DNA from: Sphingobacteriia bacterium | GTDB taxonomy: Bacteria; Bacteroidota; Bacteroidia; Chitinophagales; Chitinophagaceae | DNA length: 64,000 nt | Assembly: GCA_004294135.1 (NCBI GenBank) | Contig: RDZY01000014.1 | Coordinates: 21,458-85,457, forward strand | Reading direction: 5' to 3' | In this document: positions 33,808 to 43,715 of the stretch, in pieces | Position numbering within the stretch: the stretch's first letter is position 1 | How the letters are laid out: each line of letters begins with the position of its first letter | Position numbers and translations under genes: made by a program | The notes under the pieces: model-generated | Told to the model about the DNA's origin: nothing | Database searches by the model: none | The model's input: only the letters and a program-made list of their open reading frames with translations

Positions 33808-34707
33808 TTAACTCCATAATGAAGCTGGATAAGTTCCATCTGCCACCAGTGCATTGATGGAAGACTGAACCCTGGGTGCATCTTCTTTATAAGTAACCCC
33901 AAACCATTGTGAATCAGTTGGAAGTACTTTGACCACTCCTTTCCCCGATTCAATAAAATTATTGGCGGCATAAGGAATGAAAAATTCTGACTTTAATTCT
34001 TGGCCTTGCTTTTCTAGGAATGCTTGAAACATATCCTCACACAACTGAATAAACCCGGGCGCAAAACAGAAATAGTTCATGCTTACAAGGCTATTGGCGG
34101 CCAAGGGAGTAATCCCTTTTTCGTCCTCAAAAACAATACCTGCTTCCGATCTGTAAATCTTAGTTCTCTCTGAAATATTGGTCAAATTTTGACGCTCATT
34201 TGCGGTGCATACACCCCTACTCACACTTCCGTTTTCACTCAATGTTTTCTGAAGTTCATACCCAACAAGGGCATAAGTGGACTCATTGCATTTATTATTT
34301 AAAAAACTAGCTGCCTTAAAAAAGGCATCTACTCCGTAATAATCGTCAGCATTGATTACTGCAAATGGTTCATTTACTTTGCCCTTACAACAAAGTACAG
34401 CGTGTGCTGTACCCCAAGGTTTTTCCCTTTCAACAGGTATTGATTTCCCTTCTGTGAAAGACAATAAATGCTGGTACACATAATCAATCTCAATCTTTCC
34501 CTTTAATTTGGGCTCAAAAATTTGCTTAAACTGATCTGCAAAATCGGCTCTGATAATAAAGACCACTTTGCCAAATCCAGCTTTTATAGCATCATAAATG
34601 GAGTAATCCATGATGGTTTCACCAGATGGGCCAAAAGACTGGATCTGCTTCATACTACCATATCTACTGGCCATTCCAGCAGCTAAAATCACTAGGGTTG
34701 GTTTCAT
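33808..34707 (-). CDS. Nucleotidyltransferase family protein (sugar-phosphate type)
   Basis: 299 residues. The N-terminal signature VILAAGMASRYGSMKQIQSF is the nucleotide-binding loop of sugar-1-phosphate nucleotidyltransferases. VINADDYYGVDAF carries the metal aspartate pair. The first residues ATGAAA are repeated twice more upstream in an 88-bp tandem duplication. The sugar is not evident; the enzyme may supply activated sugars for surface polysaccharide. Confidence 0.82.
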   Translation of the reverse strand: MKPTLVILAAGMASRYGSMKQIQSFGPSGETIMDYSIYDAIKAGFGKVVFIIRADFADQFKQIFEPKLKGKIEIDYVYQHLLSFTEGKSIPVEREKPWGTAHAVLCCKGKVNEPFAVINADDYYGVDAFFKAASFLNNKCNESTYALVGYELQKTLSENGSVSRGVCTANERQNLTNISERTKIYRSEAGIVFEDEKGITPLAANSLVSMNYFCFAPGFIQLCEDMFQAFLEKQGQELKSEFFIPYAANNFIESGKGVVKVLPTDSQWFGVTYKEDAPRVQSSINALVADGTYPASLWS

Positions 34708-34885
34708 AAGTGTCTATTTATTGATTTTATTTGTCTTATGGAATTCGCCAATTAAGATTTCTATTGGTAACAAAATCTGTTACAGCTCATTTCATAAGTG
34801 TCTATTTATTGTTTTTATTTGTCTTATGGAATTCGCCAATTCAGATTTCTATTGGTAACAAATTTTATAAAGACTCATTTCATAA
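34702..34885. repeat. 88-bp tandem duplication covering the upstream region and start codon
   Basis: The segment starting at 34702 is repeated from 34790 and its first eight bases again at 34878; the period is exactly 88. The first copy contains the minus-strand ATGAAA start of the nucleotidyltransferase, so each copy carries a spare start codon and the same 5' region. Copies differ by a few substitutions, mostly in the last 20 bases. Confidence 0.88.
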
Positions 34886-34938
34886 CCTATTTTTACAAAT
34901 CAAATTTATAGATTAATTTTTCATGATACATCAATCAA

Positions 34939-35817
34939 GTGGAAATCAACCTTGAACAAATTACCCTAGAATCACTCCCAAGCCTTTCAAAAACAGGCTC
35001 AACACGCTCCATACTTAGGCTGGATAAGGTTCATCCAATAGTAAGCGGCAACAAATGGTTCAAACTCAGGTATTATATTGCGGAAGCCCTAGAAGGCAAA
35101 AAAAGCACCATCGCAAGCTTTGGCGGAGCTTTTTCCAATCATATTGTGGCATTGGCTTATGCTTGTAAAGCGTTGAAACTAGAATCAGTCGGCTTTATCC
35201 GAGGAGAAGAAGCTGGATCCATCACCTTACAAGATGCAGCAAAAGCAGGTATGCAACTACATTATATTTCTAGAAATGATTTTAACGACAAGATTTACTT
35301 GAAAAATCTGTACCACCAGCCTGATTGGTACTGGATTAACGAAGGTGGCTATGGTAAAATTGGTGCTAAAGGGGCATCTACCATTTTTAATACAGTTGAC
35401 CTTAACTCCTTTACCCATATTGTATGCGCAGTCGGCACCGGAACAATGATGGCGGGACTAATTGATGCAGCCAACTGCCACCAACAAATCATAGGCATTA
35501 GTGTATTAAAAAATAATTTTTCTATTGAAGCTGAAGTAAAATATCTTCTAAAAAAGAAGGATCAGCCGATTACCATTTTTTACGATTATCATTTTGGGGG
35601 CTATGCAAAGCACACCCCATTATTATTGAATTTTATGAACGAATTGTATTTAAGTGAAGCCTTGCCGACAGATATAGTGTATACTGGAAAATTGATGTTT
35701 GCAGTAAACGACTTAATAACAAAGAAATATTTTGGGGATGACGCCAATATCCTTGTTATTCATAGCGGAGGATTACAAGGCAATAGATCCCTAGCTGATG
35801 GGAAATTAGTATTTTAA
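34939..35817 (+). CDS. ACC deaminase / D-cysteine desulfhydrase family PLP enzyme
   Basis: 292 residues from a GTG start at 34939; the nearby ATG at 34923 is out of frame. VSGNKWFKLRYYI holds the PLP lysine. ASFGGAFSNHIVALAYACK and AVGTGTMMAGLID bind substrate and the PLP phosphate. The family deaminates 1-aminocyclopropane-1-carboxylate or desulfhydrates D-cysteine; genomic context does not decide. It overlaps the lipB gene by four bases tail to tail. Confidence 0.85.
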   Translation: MEINLEQITLESLPSLSKTGSTRSILRLDKVHPIVSGNKWFKLRYYIAEALEGKKSTIASFGGAFSNHIVALAYACKALKLESVGFIRGEEAGSITLQDAAKAGMQLHYISRNDFNDKIYLKNLYHQPDWYWINEGGYGKIGAKGASTIFNTVDLNSFTHIVCAVGTGTMMAGLIDAANCHQQIIGISVLKNNFSIEAEVKYLLKKKDQPITIFYDYHFGGYAKHTPLLLNFMNELYLSEALPTDIVYTGKLMFAVNDLITKKYFGDDANILVIHSGGLQGNRSLADGKLVF

Positions 35818-36536
35818 ACACTCACCAATTTACAGTCGAATAATTTTTCGAAATTTTTTTTAACCCGATATTTTACTTGATCCATATCAACTTTTTCGCC
35901 CAGCTCCCGCTCGAGGGAAGTTACCGATTTACGCGTTATACCGCATGGAATAATATGAGAAAAATAATCGAGATCGGTGTTAACATTAAAAGCAAATCCA
36001 TGCATGGTTATCCACCTACTGCATTTAATGCCCATGGCACAAATTTTTCGTTCTTTTCCTTTTATATGCGGATCAAGCCAAACACCCGTCTCTCCCACGC
36101 TTCTTTCACCTTTTAAGCCATATTCTGCCATGGTAAGAATAATAATATCCTCTAAGGTTCTCAGATACCAGCCCAAATCGGTTTTAAATCGTTCCAAGTC
36201 TAAGATTGGATAGCCTACCAATTGGCCAGGCCCATGAAAAGTAATGTCTCCACCCCTATTAATATGAAAATATTCGATGCCCTTTTCCATTCGGTCGGCT
36301 TCATTAATAAGGACATGCGCTTCTTTACCACTCTTTCCCAAAGTATACACAGGCGGGTGTTCTACAAACAATAAATGATGCAAAGTAGGAATCTCATTTG
36401 CAGGAGTTGTATGCTCATTTTGGTAACGAAACAATATTTTAATATCCGAATTCTTCTTGAGCAGAATTTCCTGATAGTCCCATGCTTCTTTGTATCCTTT
36501 CACCCTAAAATCTTCGAATAACACTTGCTGTTGCAT
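35814..36536 (-). CDS. lipB: Octanoyltransferase
   Basis: 240 residues. Signatures are EHPPVYTLGKSG, RGGDITFHGPGQLVGYPILD, KICAMGIKCSRWITMHGFAFNV and the acyl-cysteine region IIPCGITRKSVTSL, with the paired lysine in GIKC. LipB moves octanoyl from ACP to lipoyl domains of dehydrogenase complexes and GcvH. Confidence 0.95.
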   Translation of the reverse strand: MQQQVLFEDFRVKGYKEAWDYQEILLKKNSDIKILFRYQNEHTTPANEIPTLHHLLFVEHPPVYTLGKSGKEAHVLINEADRMEKGIEYFHINRGGDITFHGPGQLVGYPILDLERFKTDLGWYLRTLEDIIILTMAEYGLKGERSVGETGVWLDPHIKGKERKICAMGIKCSRWITMHGFAFNVNTDLDYFSHIIPCGITRKSVTSLERELGEKVDMDQVKYRVKKNFEKLFDCKLVSV

Positions 36537-36643
36537 ACCACAAAAGTAAATAAAACGATTTGGTTGATCCGTTCTGCCGCACTTTAATTGTTTAAATTCA
36601 CCATATCCTATGTACTATGGGCAATCAGCTATAATTTTGCAAC

Positions 36644-37702
36644 ATGCAAGTAGATACGGAACTATATTCAGAAGAACAGTCAGAAACCCTTTACGAGCGA
36701 AAAACATTTACCGTAGATAAAGGGCAAGAGCCTTTTCGGATTGATAAGTGGATTCAAATGCATATAGAAGGGGCTACCCGTAATAAAGTGCAACAGGGCA
36801 TTGCCTCTGGATTTTTAACTGTAAATGGCAAATCGGTTAAGCCTAATTACAAAATAAGACCAGGAGATGAAATTGTGTTGATGAGTTTAATCAATCCAGA
36901 TCGCACCATACTTAAAGAAGAGAATATCCCGCTTAATATTGTGTATGAAGACGATGCCATACTGGTGATTAATAAGCCTTCCAATATGGTTGTACACCCG
37001 GGTGTGGGCAATTTCAGTGGTACCCTTTTAAACGGAATTGCGTATTATCTAAAGCAAGAAAATCCTGCTTTAGATGAAGAAAAACTACCTCGATTTGGAC
37101 TGGTGCACCGGATTGATAAAAATACAACGGGACTAATTGTAGTGGCTAAAACAGGTGAATCTGCTGCACACCTGGCCAAACAGTTTTTTAACCACACCGT
37201 AAAGCGTAATTATATTGCTTTGGCATGGGGGAATATGGAATCGGAGGAAGGCACTATTGTAGCCCATATTGCACGCCACAAACAAAACCGGAAAATATTT
37301 GATGCTTATCCCGAAGGCGAAATAGGAAAGCATGCCATTACACATTATAAAGTAGTTGAAAGATTAAATTATGTTACGCTGGTAGAATGTATATTGGAGA
37401 CTGGAAGAACGCATCAGATTCGAGTGCATATGAAGCATATTGGTCACACTCTGTTTAACGACTGGGAATATGGAGGTGATAGAATTTTAAAAGGCACTAT
37501 TTATACCAAGTACAAACAGTTTGTAGAAAATTGTTTCAGTGCTTGCACTCGCTGTGCACTGCACGCAAAAACGCTTGGATTTATTCACCCTACTACTGAA
37601 AAAGAAATGTTTTTTGAATCGCCCATACCGCCAGATATGGATGCAATGCTCACAAAATGGAGAACATATAGTAATAGTCGACCCGCAGAACACAACAGTT
37701 AA
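36644..37702 (+). CDS. rluD: RluA/RluD-family 23S rRNA pseudouridine synthase
   Basis: 352 residues. An S4 RNA-binding domain occupies about 30-95 ([20 protein letters not shown]). The synthase domain has [31 protein letters not shown] with the catalytic aspartate, RNYIALAWG and [20 protein letters not shown]. The S4 plus RluA layout is that of RluD/RluC. The exact uridine targets are not certain. Confidence 0.88.
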   Translation: MQVDTELYSEEQSETLYERKTFTVDKGQEPFRIDKWIQMHIEGATRNKVQQGIASGFLTVNGKSVKPNYKIRPGDEIVLMSLINPDRTILKEENIPLNIVYEDDAILVINKPSNMVVHPGVGNFSGTLLNGIAYYLKQENPALDEEKLPRFGLVHRIDKNTTGLIVVAKTGESAAHLAKQFFNHTVKRNYIALAWGNMESEEGTIVAHIARHKQNRKIFDAYPEGEIGKHAITHYKVVERLNYVTLVECILETGRTHQIRVHMKHIGHTLFNDWEYGGDRILKGTIYTKYKQFVENCFSACTRCALHAKTLGFIHPTTEKEMFFESPIPPDMDAMLTKWRTYSNSRPAEHNS

Positions 37703-37713
37703 TATTCACTCCC

Positions 37714-37739
37714 TATATTTGTAATACAAACGTTTGTAT
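37714..37739 (+). promoter_or_regulatory. bioB promoter box overlapping 16-bp palindromic operator candidate
   Basis: TATATTTG (37714-37721) matches the -7 consensus. The perfect palindrome ATACAAACGTTTGTAT (37724-37739) follows and covers the predicted transcription start and the first two bases of the bioB ATG. A dimeric repressor bound here would block initiation. It does not look like the BirA operator known from enterobacteria. Confidence 0.55.
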
Positions 37740-38736
37740 GAACCAACAACTACGCAATAACTGGACTATCAATGAAATTGAGTCCATCTACAATAGTCCC
37801 CTACTTGAATTGGTATATAATGCCGCTACATTACACAGAACGTTTAATGATACAGCCGAAGTACAAGTATGTACTTTATTGAGCATTAAAACTGGTGGCT
37901 GTAGCGAGGATTGCGCTTATTGCCCTCAAGCAGCACGTTATAATACGGGTGTAGATGTTCAAGCTTTGATGAAGAAAGAGGAGGTATTGGAGTATGCCCA
38001 AAAAGCAAAAGATGCTGGAAGTACCCGTTTTTGTATGGGTGCAGCTTGGAGAGAAGTAAGAGACAATCGTGATTTTGATCGTGTGCTTGACATGGTAAAG
38101 GGTGTAAATAAAATGGGGATGGAAGTGTGTTGTACATTGGGTATGTTAACCGAAGATCAGGCCAAAAAATTGGCAGATGCCGGATTGTATGCTTACAATC
38201 ACAACCTTGATACAAGTAAAGAACATTACAGTGAGATTATTTCTACCAGAACCTATAACGATCGTTTAGAAACCTTAGATAACGTTAGAAAAGCGGGTGT
38301 AACGGTTTGTTGTGGTGGAATAATTGGGCTTGGAGAAACACATGAGGACAGAATAAAAATGCTATATACGCTTGCTACTATGCCTGAGCATCCGGAAAGT
38401 GTTCCTATTAATGCGCTGGTACCCATAAAAGGAACCCCATTAGAAAACAATGCTAAAGTAGATATTTGGGATATGGTGAGGATGATTGCAACGGCTAGAA
38501 TTCTAATGCCAAAAACTATGGTAAGATTAAGTGCAGGAAGAACTGATATGAGTATTGCAGAGCAAGCACTTTGCTTTATGGCAGGTGCCAATTCAATTTT
38601 TGCGGGAGATAAATTACTCACTACACCAAACCCCAGTTTTGATGAAGACAACAGCATGTTTCAATTACTGGGTTTAAAACCAAGAACTGCTTTTAAAGAA
38701 GAAAAACAATACTTACGAGAAGCTGTAGAGGCTTAG
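37738..38736 (+). CDS. bioB: Biotin synthase
   Basis: 332 residues. The radical SAM cluster motif is in [15 protein letters not shown] (CxxxCxxC). [39 protein letters not shown] and [10 protein letters not shown] are BioB signatures, including the arginine ligand of the second cluster. It inserts sulfur into dethiobiotin. It is transcribed alone, with bioF far away. Confidence 0.96.
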   Translation: MNQQLRNNWTINEIESIYNSPLLELVYNAATLHRTFNDTAEVQVCTLLSIKTGGCSEDCAYCPQAARYNTGVDVQALMKKEEVLEYAQKAKDAGSTRFCMGAAWREVRDNRDFDRVLDMVKGVNKMGMEVCCTLGMLTEDQAKKLADAGLYAYNHNLDTSKEHYSEIISTRTYNDRLETLDNVRKAGVTVCCGGIIGLGETHEDRIKMLYTLATMPEHPESVPINALVPIKGTPLENNAKVDIWDMVRMIATARILMPKTMVRLSAGRTDMSIAEQALCFMAGANSIFAGDKLLTTPNPSFDEDNSMFQLLGLKPRTAFKEEKQYLREAVEA

Positions 38737-38871
38737 TATTTTATTTTAACAATTTATTTGCAAGTTCATAAAGCACGCAAGCACAACATTTTGATAAAAT
38801 AAATCTTCGAATAAATTTTTATGCAAATCATTGTGCAAATTTACTACTCAAAGAAAATTTAATTTAAACCG

Positions 38872-40566
38872 ATGCGTGTACTAATAGTTGTCATCCTTAG
38901 CGGGTTTAGTTTTTTATCAACTACCACGGCACAATCAGATGTACCAAAAGGCTGGCATTTATTAGATTATCAACGGGACTCCTTTTTGGGTATCAGCTTG
39001 AATAAAGCCTATCAATTCTTGCAATCAAAAAATAAAATTGGGCAGCCTGTTATTGTCGCGGTGCTTGATTCTGGTGTTGATACTACACATGAAGACCTTA
39101 AAAAAATATTGTGGCGCAATCCCAAAGAAATTCCCAATAATGGAATTGACGACGACAAAAACGGTTATATAGATGATGTATATGGATGGAATTTTTTAGG
39201 TGGAAAGAATGGAAAAAGTTTGAAAAAAGCGGCTGATGAAAGATCTCGCGTATACCATCGATGGAAAGAACAATTCCTTGGAAAGCTGATTGATACCAAC
39301 CAACTTAATAAAGGCGACAAGCAAGCTTATAAAATTTGGCGAAAAGCGGCTGATGAATTGAATTTCAGCCAAGAAGAACAAATGGATTTACTTTTTATTG
39401 AAGTCACCGCTAAAGCATTGCATAGACACGATAAAGTACTGCGACAGGAGTTGGGTATAGAAGAATTTACGTGTGAAAAAATTGAAAGTTTCGAGCCTAT
39501 TACCAAAACAGGAAAAGACGCAAAGCTGGGTTTCCTAACAGTGATGAAAATGATGGGAATAGATCCAACTGAAAAAAATACAAATACCCTAAATGAATTA
39601 GACGAATATATTGAAAGTAAAAAAACCAGTTTTGAATCTAAAGAAAAAGCGCCTTACAATTATCGGCAAGAAATTGTAGGCGATGATTATTTTAATTTTG
39701 CGGATCAATTTTATGGCAATAACGATGTAATGGGGCCAGGGCCGATGCACGGAACACATGTTACTGGTATTATTGGGGCACAAAGAAACAATGGAATAGG
39801 GATGGATGGGGTGACAGATCAGGTAAAAATTATGACGTTACGTGTTGTGCCTGATGGTGATGAATACGACAAGGATATTGCGCTAGCCATACGTTATGCA
39901 GTTGATAATGGAGCCAAGATTATTAATATGAGTTTTGGCAAATCATTTTCACCTGAAAAAAGATGGGTAGATAGTGCTGTACGTTATGCAGAACAAAAGG
40001 ATGTATTGTTAATACACGCATCAGGTAATGAGTCAGAAGACTTGGATATCAAAGAAAATTTTCCAAACCCGTGGTTGGCTCAATGGCAGACCAAGGCGAC
40101 CAACTATATAACAGTTGGTGCAAGTAGTGATGAAAGAATTGATAAGAGTATTGCTGCTGATTTTAGTAGTTACGGAAAAAATAATGTCGATATTTTTGCT
40201 CCAGGTGTAAAAATCTATTCCACTTTTCCTGGTGGCAATCAGTATGGAAATTTAAAAGGTACCAGCATGGCTACTCCTGTGGTAACAGGATTGGCCGCAC
40301 TACTTCGCTCCTATTATCCAATCCTTACGGCAGTTGAAGTAAAAAATATTATTGAACAATCGGCCTATATTCCAAACACCACCATGGATTGCATTAAGCC
40401 AGGAATAGAAAGTAAAACAAAGCAATCAACCACACTCAGTATGCTCTGCAAAACAGGTGGTATTGCCAATGCTTACAACGCAGTAGTTATGGCCAGTGAA
40501 TTAAAAATTACAACTGTACCTACAAAATCAGAAAAGATGGTGGGTACAATTAAAATTAGAAAATAA
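38872..40566 (+). CDS. Secreted S8 (subtilisin-like) peptidase
   Basis: 564 residues with a signal peptide (MRVLIVVILSGFSFLSTTTA). Catalytic triad: D66 in VAVLDSGVDTTHED, H293 in HGTHVTGIIGA and S465 in GTSMATPVVTG. A helical, lysine-rich insertion of about 160 residues separates D and H, far longer than in subtilisin and typical of one Bacteroidota S8 group. No T9SS C-terminal domain is obvious. DinB follows after two bases. Confidence 0.92.
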   Translation: MRVLIVVILSGFSFLSTTTAQSDVPKGWHLLDYQRDSFLGISLNKAYQFLQSKNKIGQPVIVAVLDSGVDTTHEDLKKILWRNPKEIPNNGIDDDKNGYIDDVYGWNFLGGKNGKSLKKAADERSRVYHRWKEQFLGKLIDTNQLNKGDKQAYKIWRKAADELNFSQEEQMDLLFIEVTAKALHRHDKVLRQELGIEEFTCEKIESFEPITKTGKDAKLGFLTVMKMMGIDPTEKNTNTLNELDEYIESKKTSFESKEKAPYNYRQEIVGDDYFNFADQFYGNNDVMGPGPMHGTHVTGIIGAQRNNGIGMDGVTDQVKIMTLRVVPDGDEYDKDIALAIRYAVDNGAKIINMSFGKSFSPEKRWVDSAVRYAEQKDVLLIHASGNESEDLDIKENFPNPWLAQWQTKATNYITVGASSDERIDKSIAADFSSYGKNNVDIFAPGVKIYSTFPGGNQYGNLKGTSMATPVVTGLAALLRSYYPILTAVEVKNIIEQSAYIPNTTMDCIKPGIESKTKQSTTLSMLCKTGGIANAYNAVVMASELKITTVPTKSEKMVGTIKIRK

Positions 40567-40568
40567 TC

Positions 40569-41078
40569 ATGTCTAAACCGAAACTTGGCGACTACGGCGC
40601 TTTCTACGAGACTTATATAAAACTGGTTGGTGTAGATACCGCCAAGGAAGCTGTAACCACATACGCACACCCACTTTGTTTTTTCTTTGTGAACCTACCG
40701 GAAGAAAAAGCCAATTATTGCTATGCTGAAGGGAAATGGAGTTTGAAAGATCTTTTGCAGCATATGATTGATACGGAAAGAGTAATGTGTTACAGGATGA
40801 TGAGAATTGCCAGAAAAGATGGTACCCCGCTTGCAGGATTTGATGAGAATTTATATGCTATGAATGCTTGTGCAGGAGACCGAAGTTTTGTATCGTTAAA
40901 AGAAGAATTCAGAGCACTTAGAAAGTCAACCGATCTTTTATTACAATCATTAACCGAAGAGCAGTTAAACAATGAAGGCACGGCAAATGGTCACAAAATA
41001 ACGGCGAATGCATTGGCTTTTATTATTTTCGGTCACCTTATGCATCACAAAAATATAGTTGAAGAAAGATATCTTTAA
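40569..41078 (+). CDS. DinB-family protein
   Basis: 169 residues with the DinB four-helix fold: WSLKDLLQHMIDTERVMCYR (first metal histidine), LLQSLTEEQLNN, and ALAFIIFGHLMHHKNIVEER with the last metal histidines. Family members are metal-dependent thiol transferases or unknown. It begins two bases after the S8 peptidase stop, so the two share a transcript; the link is unexplained. Confidence 0.88.
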   Translation: MSKPKLGDYGAFYETYIKLVGVDTAKEAVTTYAHPLCFFFVNLPEEKANYCYAEGKWSLKDLLQHMIDTERVMCYRMMRIARKDGTPLAGFDENLYAMNACAGDRSFVSLKEEFRALRKSTDLLLQSLTEEQLNNEGTANGHKITANALAFIIFGHLMHHKNIVEERYL

Positions 41079-41121
41079 TCAGTGCTAATAATAGGTTTAT
41101 TGGCTATTTTACTGTTCACAA

Positions 41122-41152
41122 AAACAGCTCTGCTTAAAAGTCAGAGCTGTTT
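41122..41152. terminator. Bidirectional terminator between DinB and YceI genes
   Basis: AAACAGCTCTG (41122-41132) pairs with CAGAGCTGTTT (41142-41152); loop of nine bases; A-rich and T-rich flanks. Convergent genes on both sides. Confidence 0.8.
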
Positions 41153-41176
41153 AATTTATAGGGGGATATAAGCGGT

Positions 41177-41746
41177 TTATTTAGCAAATAAATGGACTGC
41201 TATCTGCACATCTTTTGCCACGTTACCAACGCCATAATTGATACCAAATAAGGTTCTATCCATACTGAAAAAAGCTTCTCCAAAAAAACCTTTCTCATCT
41301 GCATTTCTAATATTAGCTTGAAAACTAACGGGTAAGCTGGCTCCTTTAAGGCTTAAAATACCATTAATAGTAGCAGCAGTTTCTCCACTGTATGAAACTG
41401 TAGTTATTTTATAAGTGGCTTCGCCATATTTGGCTACGTCAAAGAAATCGGCCGCTTTCAGGTGGCCTTCTAATTTTACTCCCGCCCCATCTGTTACTTT
41501 CAAATTGGCAAGATCAATAATAAATTCGCCACCAACTAATTTTCCAGCATTCACTTGAACAGAACCGCTTTTAATGGAAAAATAGCCCGTATGGAAGTCG
41601 TTCTTTTTAGAACCAACCCAATCAACGCGACTCTTATCGGTTTGAACACTATAAGTCACTACTTCTTTGGTCTGCTTGATTTCACCAAATGAGTAAATTC
41701 CAACTAAAAATGCAGCACTAAGTAGTACTAAAAATAATTTTTTCAT
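41177..41746 (-). CDS. YceI-family periplasmic lipocalin-like protein
   Basis: 189 residues with a signal peptide (MKKLFLVLLSAAFLVGIYSF). The YceI fold shows VDWVGSKKNDFHTGYFSIKS, LEGHLKAADFFDVAKYGEAT and FSMDRTLFGINYG. YceI proteins bind isoprenoid-like lipids in the periplasm; the ligand here is not known. Confidence 0.9.
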   Translation of the reverse strand: MKKLFLVLLSAAFLVGIYSFGEIKQTKEVVTYSVQTDKSRVDWVGSKKNDFHTGYFSIKSGSVQVNAGKLVGGEFIIDLANLKVTDGAGVKLEGHLKAADFFDVAKYGEATYKITTVSYSGETAATINGILSLKGASLPVSFQANIRNADEKGFFGEAFFSMDRTLFGINYGVGNVAKDVQIAVHLFAK

Positions 41747-41865
41747 TTTGTTTGATTTTAATAGTTTCTGAATGACGAAGTTAAGGTAAATTAATGTTAC
41801 AACATTAATAATAAAAGGTTTAAAAGTGATTTTGCTTTCTCTTATCTTCGCAAAAATTGTTCCAT

Positions 41866-43077
41866 ATGAATCTTCATGAGTACCAGGCCAAAGAATTACT
41901 CAAAAAATACAATGTTCCAGTGCAAGAAGGCATTGCTGTAGACACCGTAATGGCTGCAGAAGAAGCTTATCGCCAAATAAAGACCCAAACAGGCAATAAT
42001 TTTGCTGTTGTGAAAGCGCAGATTCATGCAGGTGGTCGCGGTAAGGGTAAAATTGTTGGCACAGAACAGCGTGGGGTAGCCGTAGCTAAAAATGGGGAAG
42101 ATATTACCAATATAGCTAAAAATATCTTAGGTGGAACTTTAGTTACCATTCAAACAGGAGATGCTGGAAAAAAAGTAAGTAAAATTTTAATTGCGCAGGA
42201 TGTTTACTATCCTGGTCCCAATCCGGTAAAAGAATTCTACTTATCCATCTTATTAGATAGAGCTAAGGGTATGAATGTAGTGATGTATAGTACCGAAGGC
42301 GGAATGGACATTGAAGAGGTTGCGCATAATACCCCTGAGAAAATTTTTAAAGAGTGGGTACACCCCAGTGGTGGTTTACAAGCTTTTCAGGCAAGGAAAA
42401 TTGCTTTCAATTTAGGACTGAGTGGCGATGCATTTAAAAGTTGTGTAAAATTCGTTACCAATTTATACAACGCTTATATAGGACTTGATTGTGGAATGTT
42501 AGAAATCAACCCTTTGTTTAAAACCAGTGATGAAAAAATAATTGCAGTTGATTGCAAGATGAATATTGATGAGAATGCATTGATGCGTCACCCAGATATT
42601 GCCGCACTTAGGGATGTAACCGAAGAAGATCCTACGGAGGTTGAAGCGGGTCAATATAACTTGAATTTTGTTAAACTAGATGGTAACGTGGGATGTATGG
42701 TAAATGGGGCTGGACTAGCTATGGCTACCATGGATATGATTAAATTAAGTGGCGGTGAACCTGCCAACTTTTTAGACGTAGGTGGTAGTGCGAATGCACA
42801 AACGGTAGAAGCTGGGTTTCGCATTATCATGAAAGATCCAAACGTAAAAGCTATTTTGATTAATATTTTTGGCGGTATTGTTCGTTGCGACCGTGTAGCG
42901 GCTGGTGTAATTGAAGCATTTAATAAATTGGGTAATATTAATATACCCATTATTGTTCGCCTACAAGGCACCAATGCTGTTGAAGCAAAAAAATTAATAG
43001 ATGAAAGTGGATTGAAAGTGCAATCTGCCATTCAATTGAGCGAAGCAGCCGAGTTGGTGAAGCTGGCTGTTGCTTAA
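41866..43077 (+). CDS. sucC: Succinate-CoA ligase (ADP-forming) beta subunit
   Basis: 403 residues from ATG 41866, where the family's MNLHEYQAKELLKKY begins. The ATP-grasp part has AQIHAGGRGKGK and LEINPLF. The C-terminal CoA-ligase part has NGAGLAMATMDMIKLSGGEP, LDVGGSA and IFGGIVRCD. The alpha subunit is not in this window. Its stop overlaps the SprT-like gene by four bases. Confidence 0.96.
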   Translation: MNLHEYQAKELLKKYNVPVQEGIAVDTVMAAEEAYRQIKTQTGNNFAVVKAQIHAGGRGKGKIVGTEQRGVAVAKNGEDITNIAKNILGGTLVTIQTGDAGKKVSKILIAQDVYYPGPNPVKEFYLSILLDRAKGMNVVMYSTEGGMDIEEVAHNTPEKIFKEWVHPSGGLQAFQARKIAFNLGLSGDAFKSCVKFVTNLYNAYIGLDCGMLEINPLFKTSDEKIIAVDCKMNIDENALMRHPDIAALRDVTEEDPTEVEAGQYNLNFVKLDGNVGCMVNGAGLAMATMDMIKLSGGEPANFLDVGGSANAQTVEAGFRIIMKDPNVKAILINIFGGIVRCDRVAAGVIEAFNKLGNINIPIIVRLQGTNAVEAKKLIDESGLKVQSAIQLSEAAELVKLAVA

Positions 43078-43715
43078 GAATGATAAGTACCCACGGTAAG
43101 TGCCTTTACTTCTGTAATAGCACTTACCGTATACTGCAAACCAGTTTTTAGTTCTACACAAGCGAAACGTTTTCTGCGCAATAGTCCCTTCTTAAAAATC
43201 TTACCGTTTTCTAAAACGAATAAAGCACCTAACGGAAGCGCAGATAAAAACAGTACCCCCTCTTTTTGTTTTAGATTATATTTACGTAGTACCAATAACA
43301 AATCGGTTTCTCCATTTGCGGTGGCGGCTGGGGAAATAATCGACTTTTGCAAAGCGTTTACGATTTCATTGGGGAAAACACCAAATCCAATAAAATCTAC
43401 CAGTAATTTGCTGTAAGCTGCTTTCCATTCTATTCCATGAGGATCTACCCTATTTTTATACCTTTCAAAAGTAAGTAAATGGCCAATTTCATGTAATAAG
43501 GTAATTAGAAATTCATAGGGATTCAAGTTGCCATTTACACTAATACGATGATTACTTCCTTGATGAGCGTGACGATAATCGCCCAAAACTGATTTCCTAC
43601 TTTTAGCTATAGTAAGGTGTACTTTGTATAGATACAAGTATTCTACCACTTTTTCAAAACTGTGCTCAGGAAGGAATCGCTCTAATTCCTTAAGTGGATG
43701 TTCAGTTGCCGCCAT
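43074..43715 (-). CDS. SprT-like zinc metalloprotease domain protein
   Basis: 213 residues. LLHEIGHLLTFERYKNRVDP carries HExxH (H75, E76, H79) and the third ligand is H93 in DPHGIEW, as in SprT/Wss1-type proteins. A beta-rich C-terminal part follows, where a zinc ribbon usually sits, but the cysteines are few. Eukaryotic relatives cut DNA-protein crosslinks; the bacterial role is unclear. Its start overlaps the preceding membrane-protein gene by 14 bases. Confidence 0.85.
   Translation of the reverse strand: MAATEHPLKELERFLPEHSFEKVVEYLYLYKVHLTIAKSRKSVLGDYRHAHQGSNHRISVNGNLNPYEFLITLLHEIGHLLTFERYKNRVDPHGIEWKAAYSKLLVDFIGFGVFPNEIVNALQKSIISPAATANGETDLLLVLRKYNLKQKEGVLFLSALPLGALFVLENGKIFKKGLLRRKRFACVELKTGLQYTVSAITEVKALTVGTYHS

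Noticed and set aside
34702..34885. 88-bp repeats as an insertion-sequence remnant or CRISPR
   Set aside because: No inverted ends, no transposase and no spacers; a simple tandem duplication explains them.
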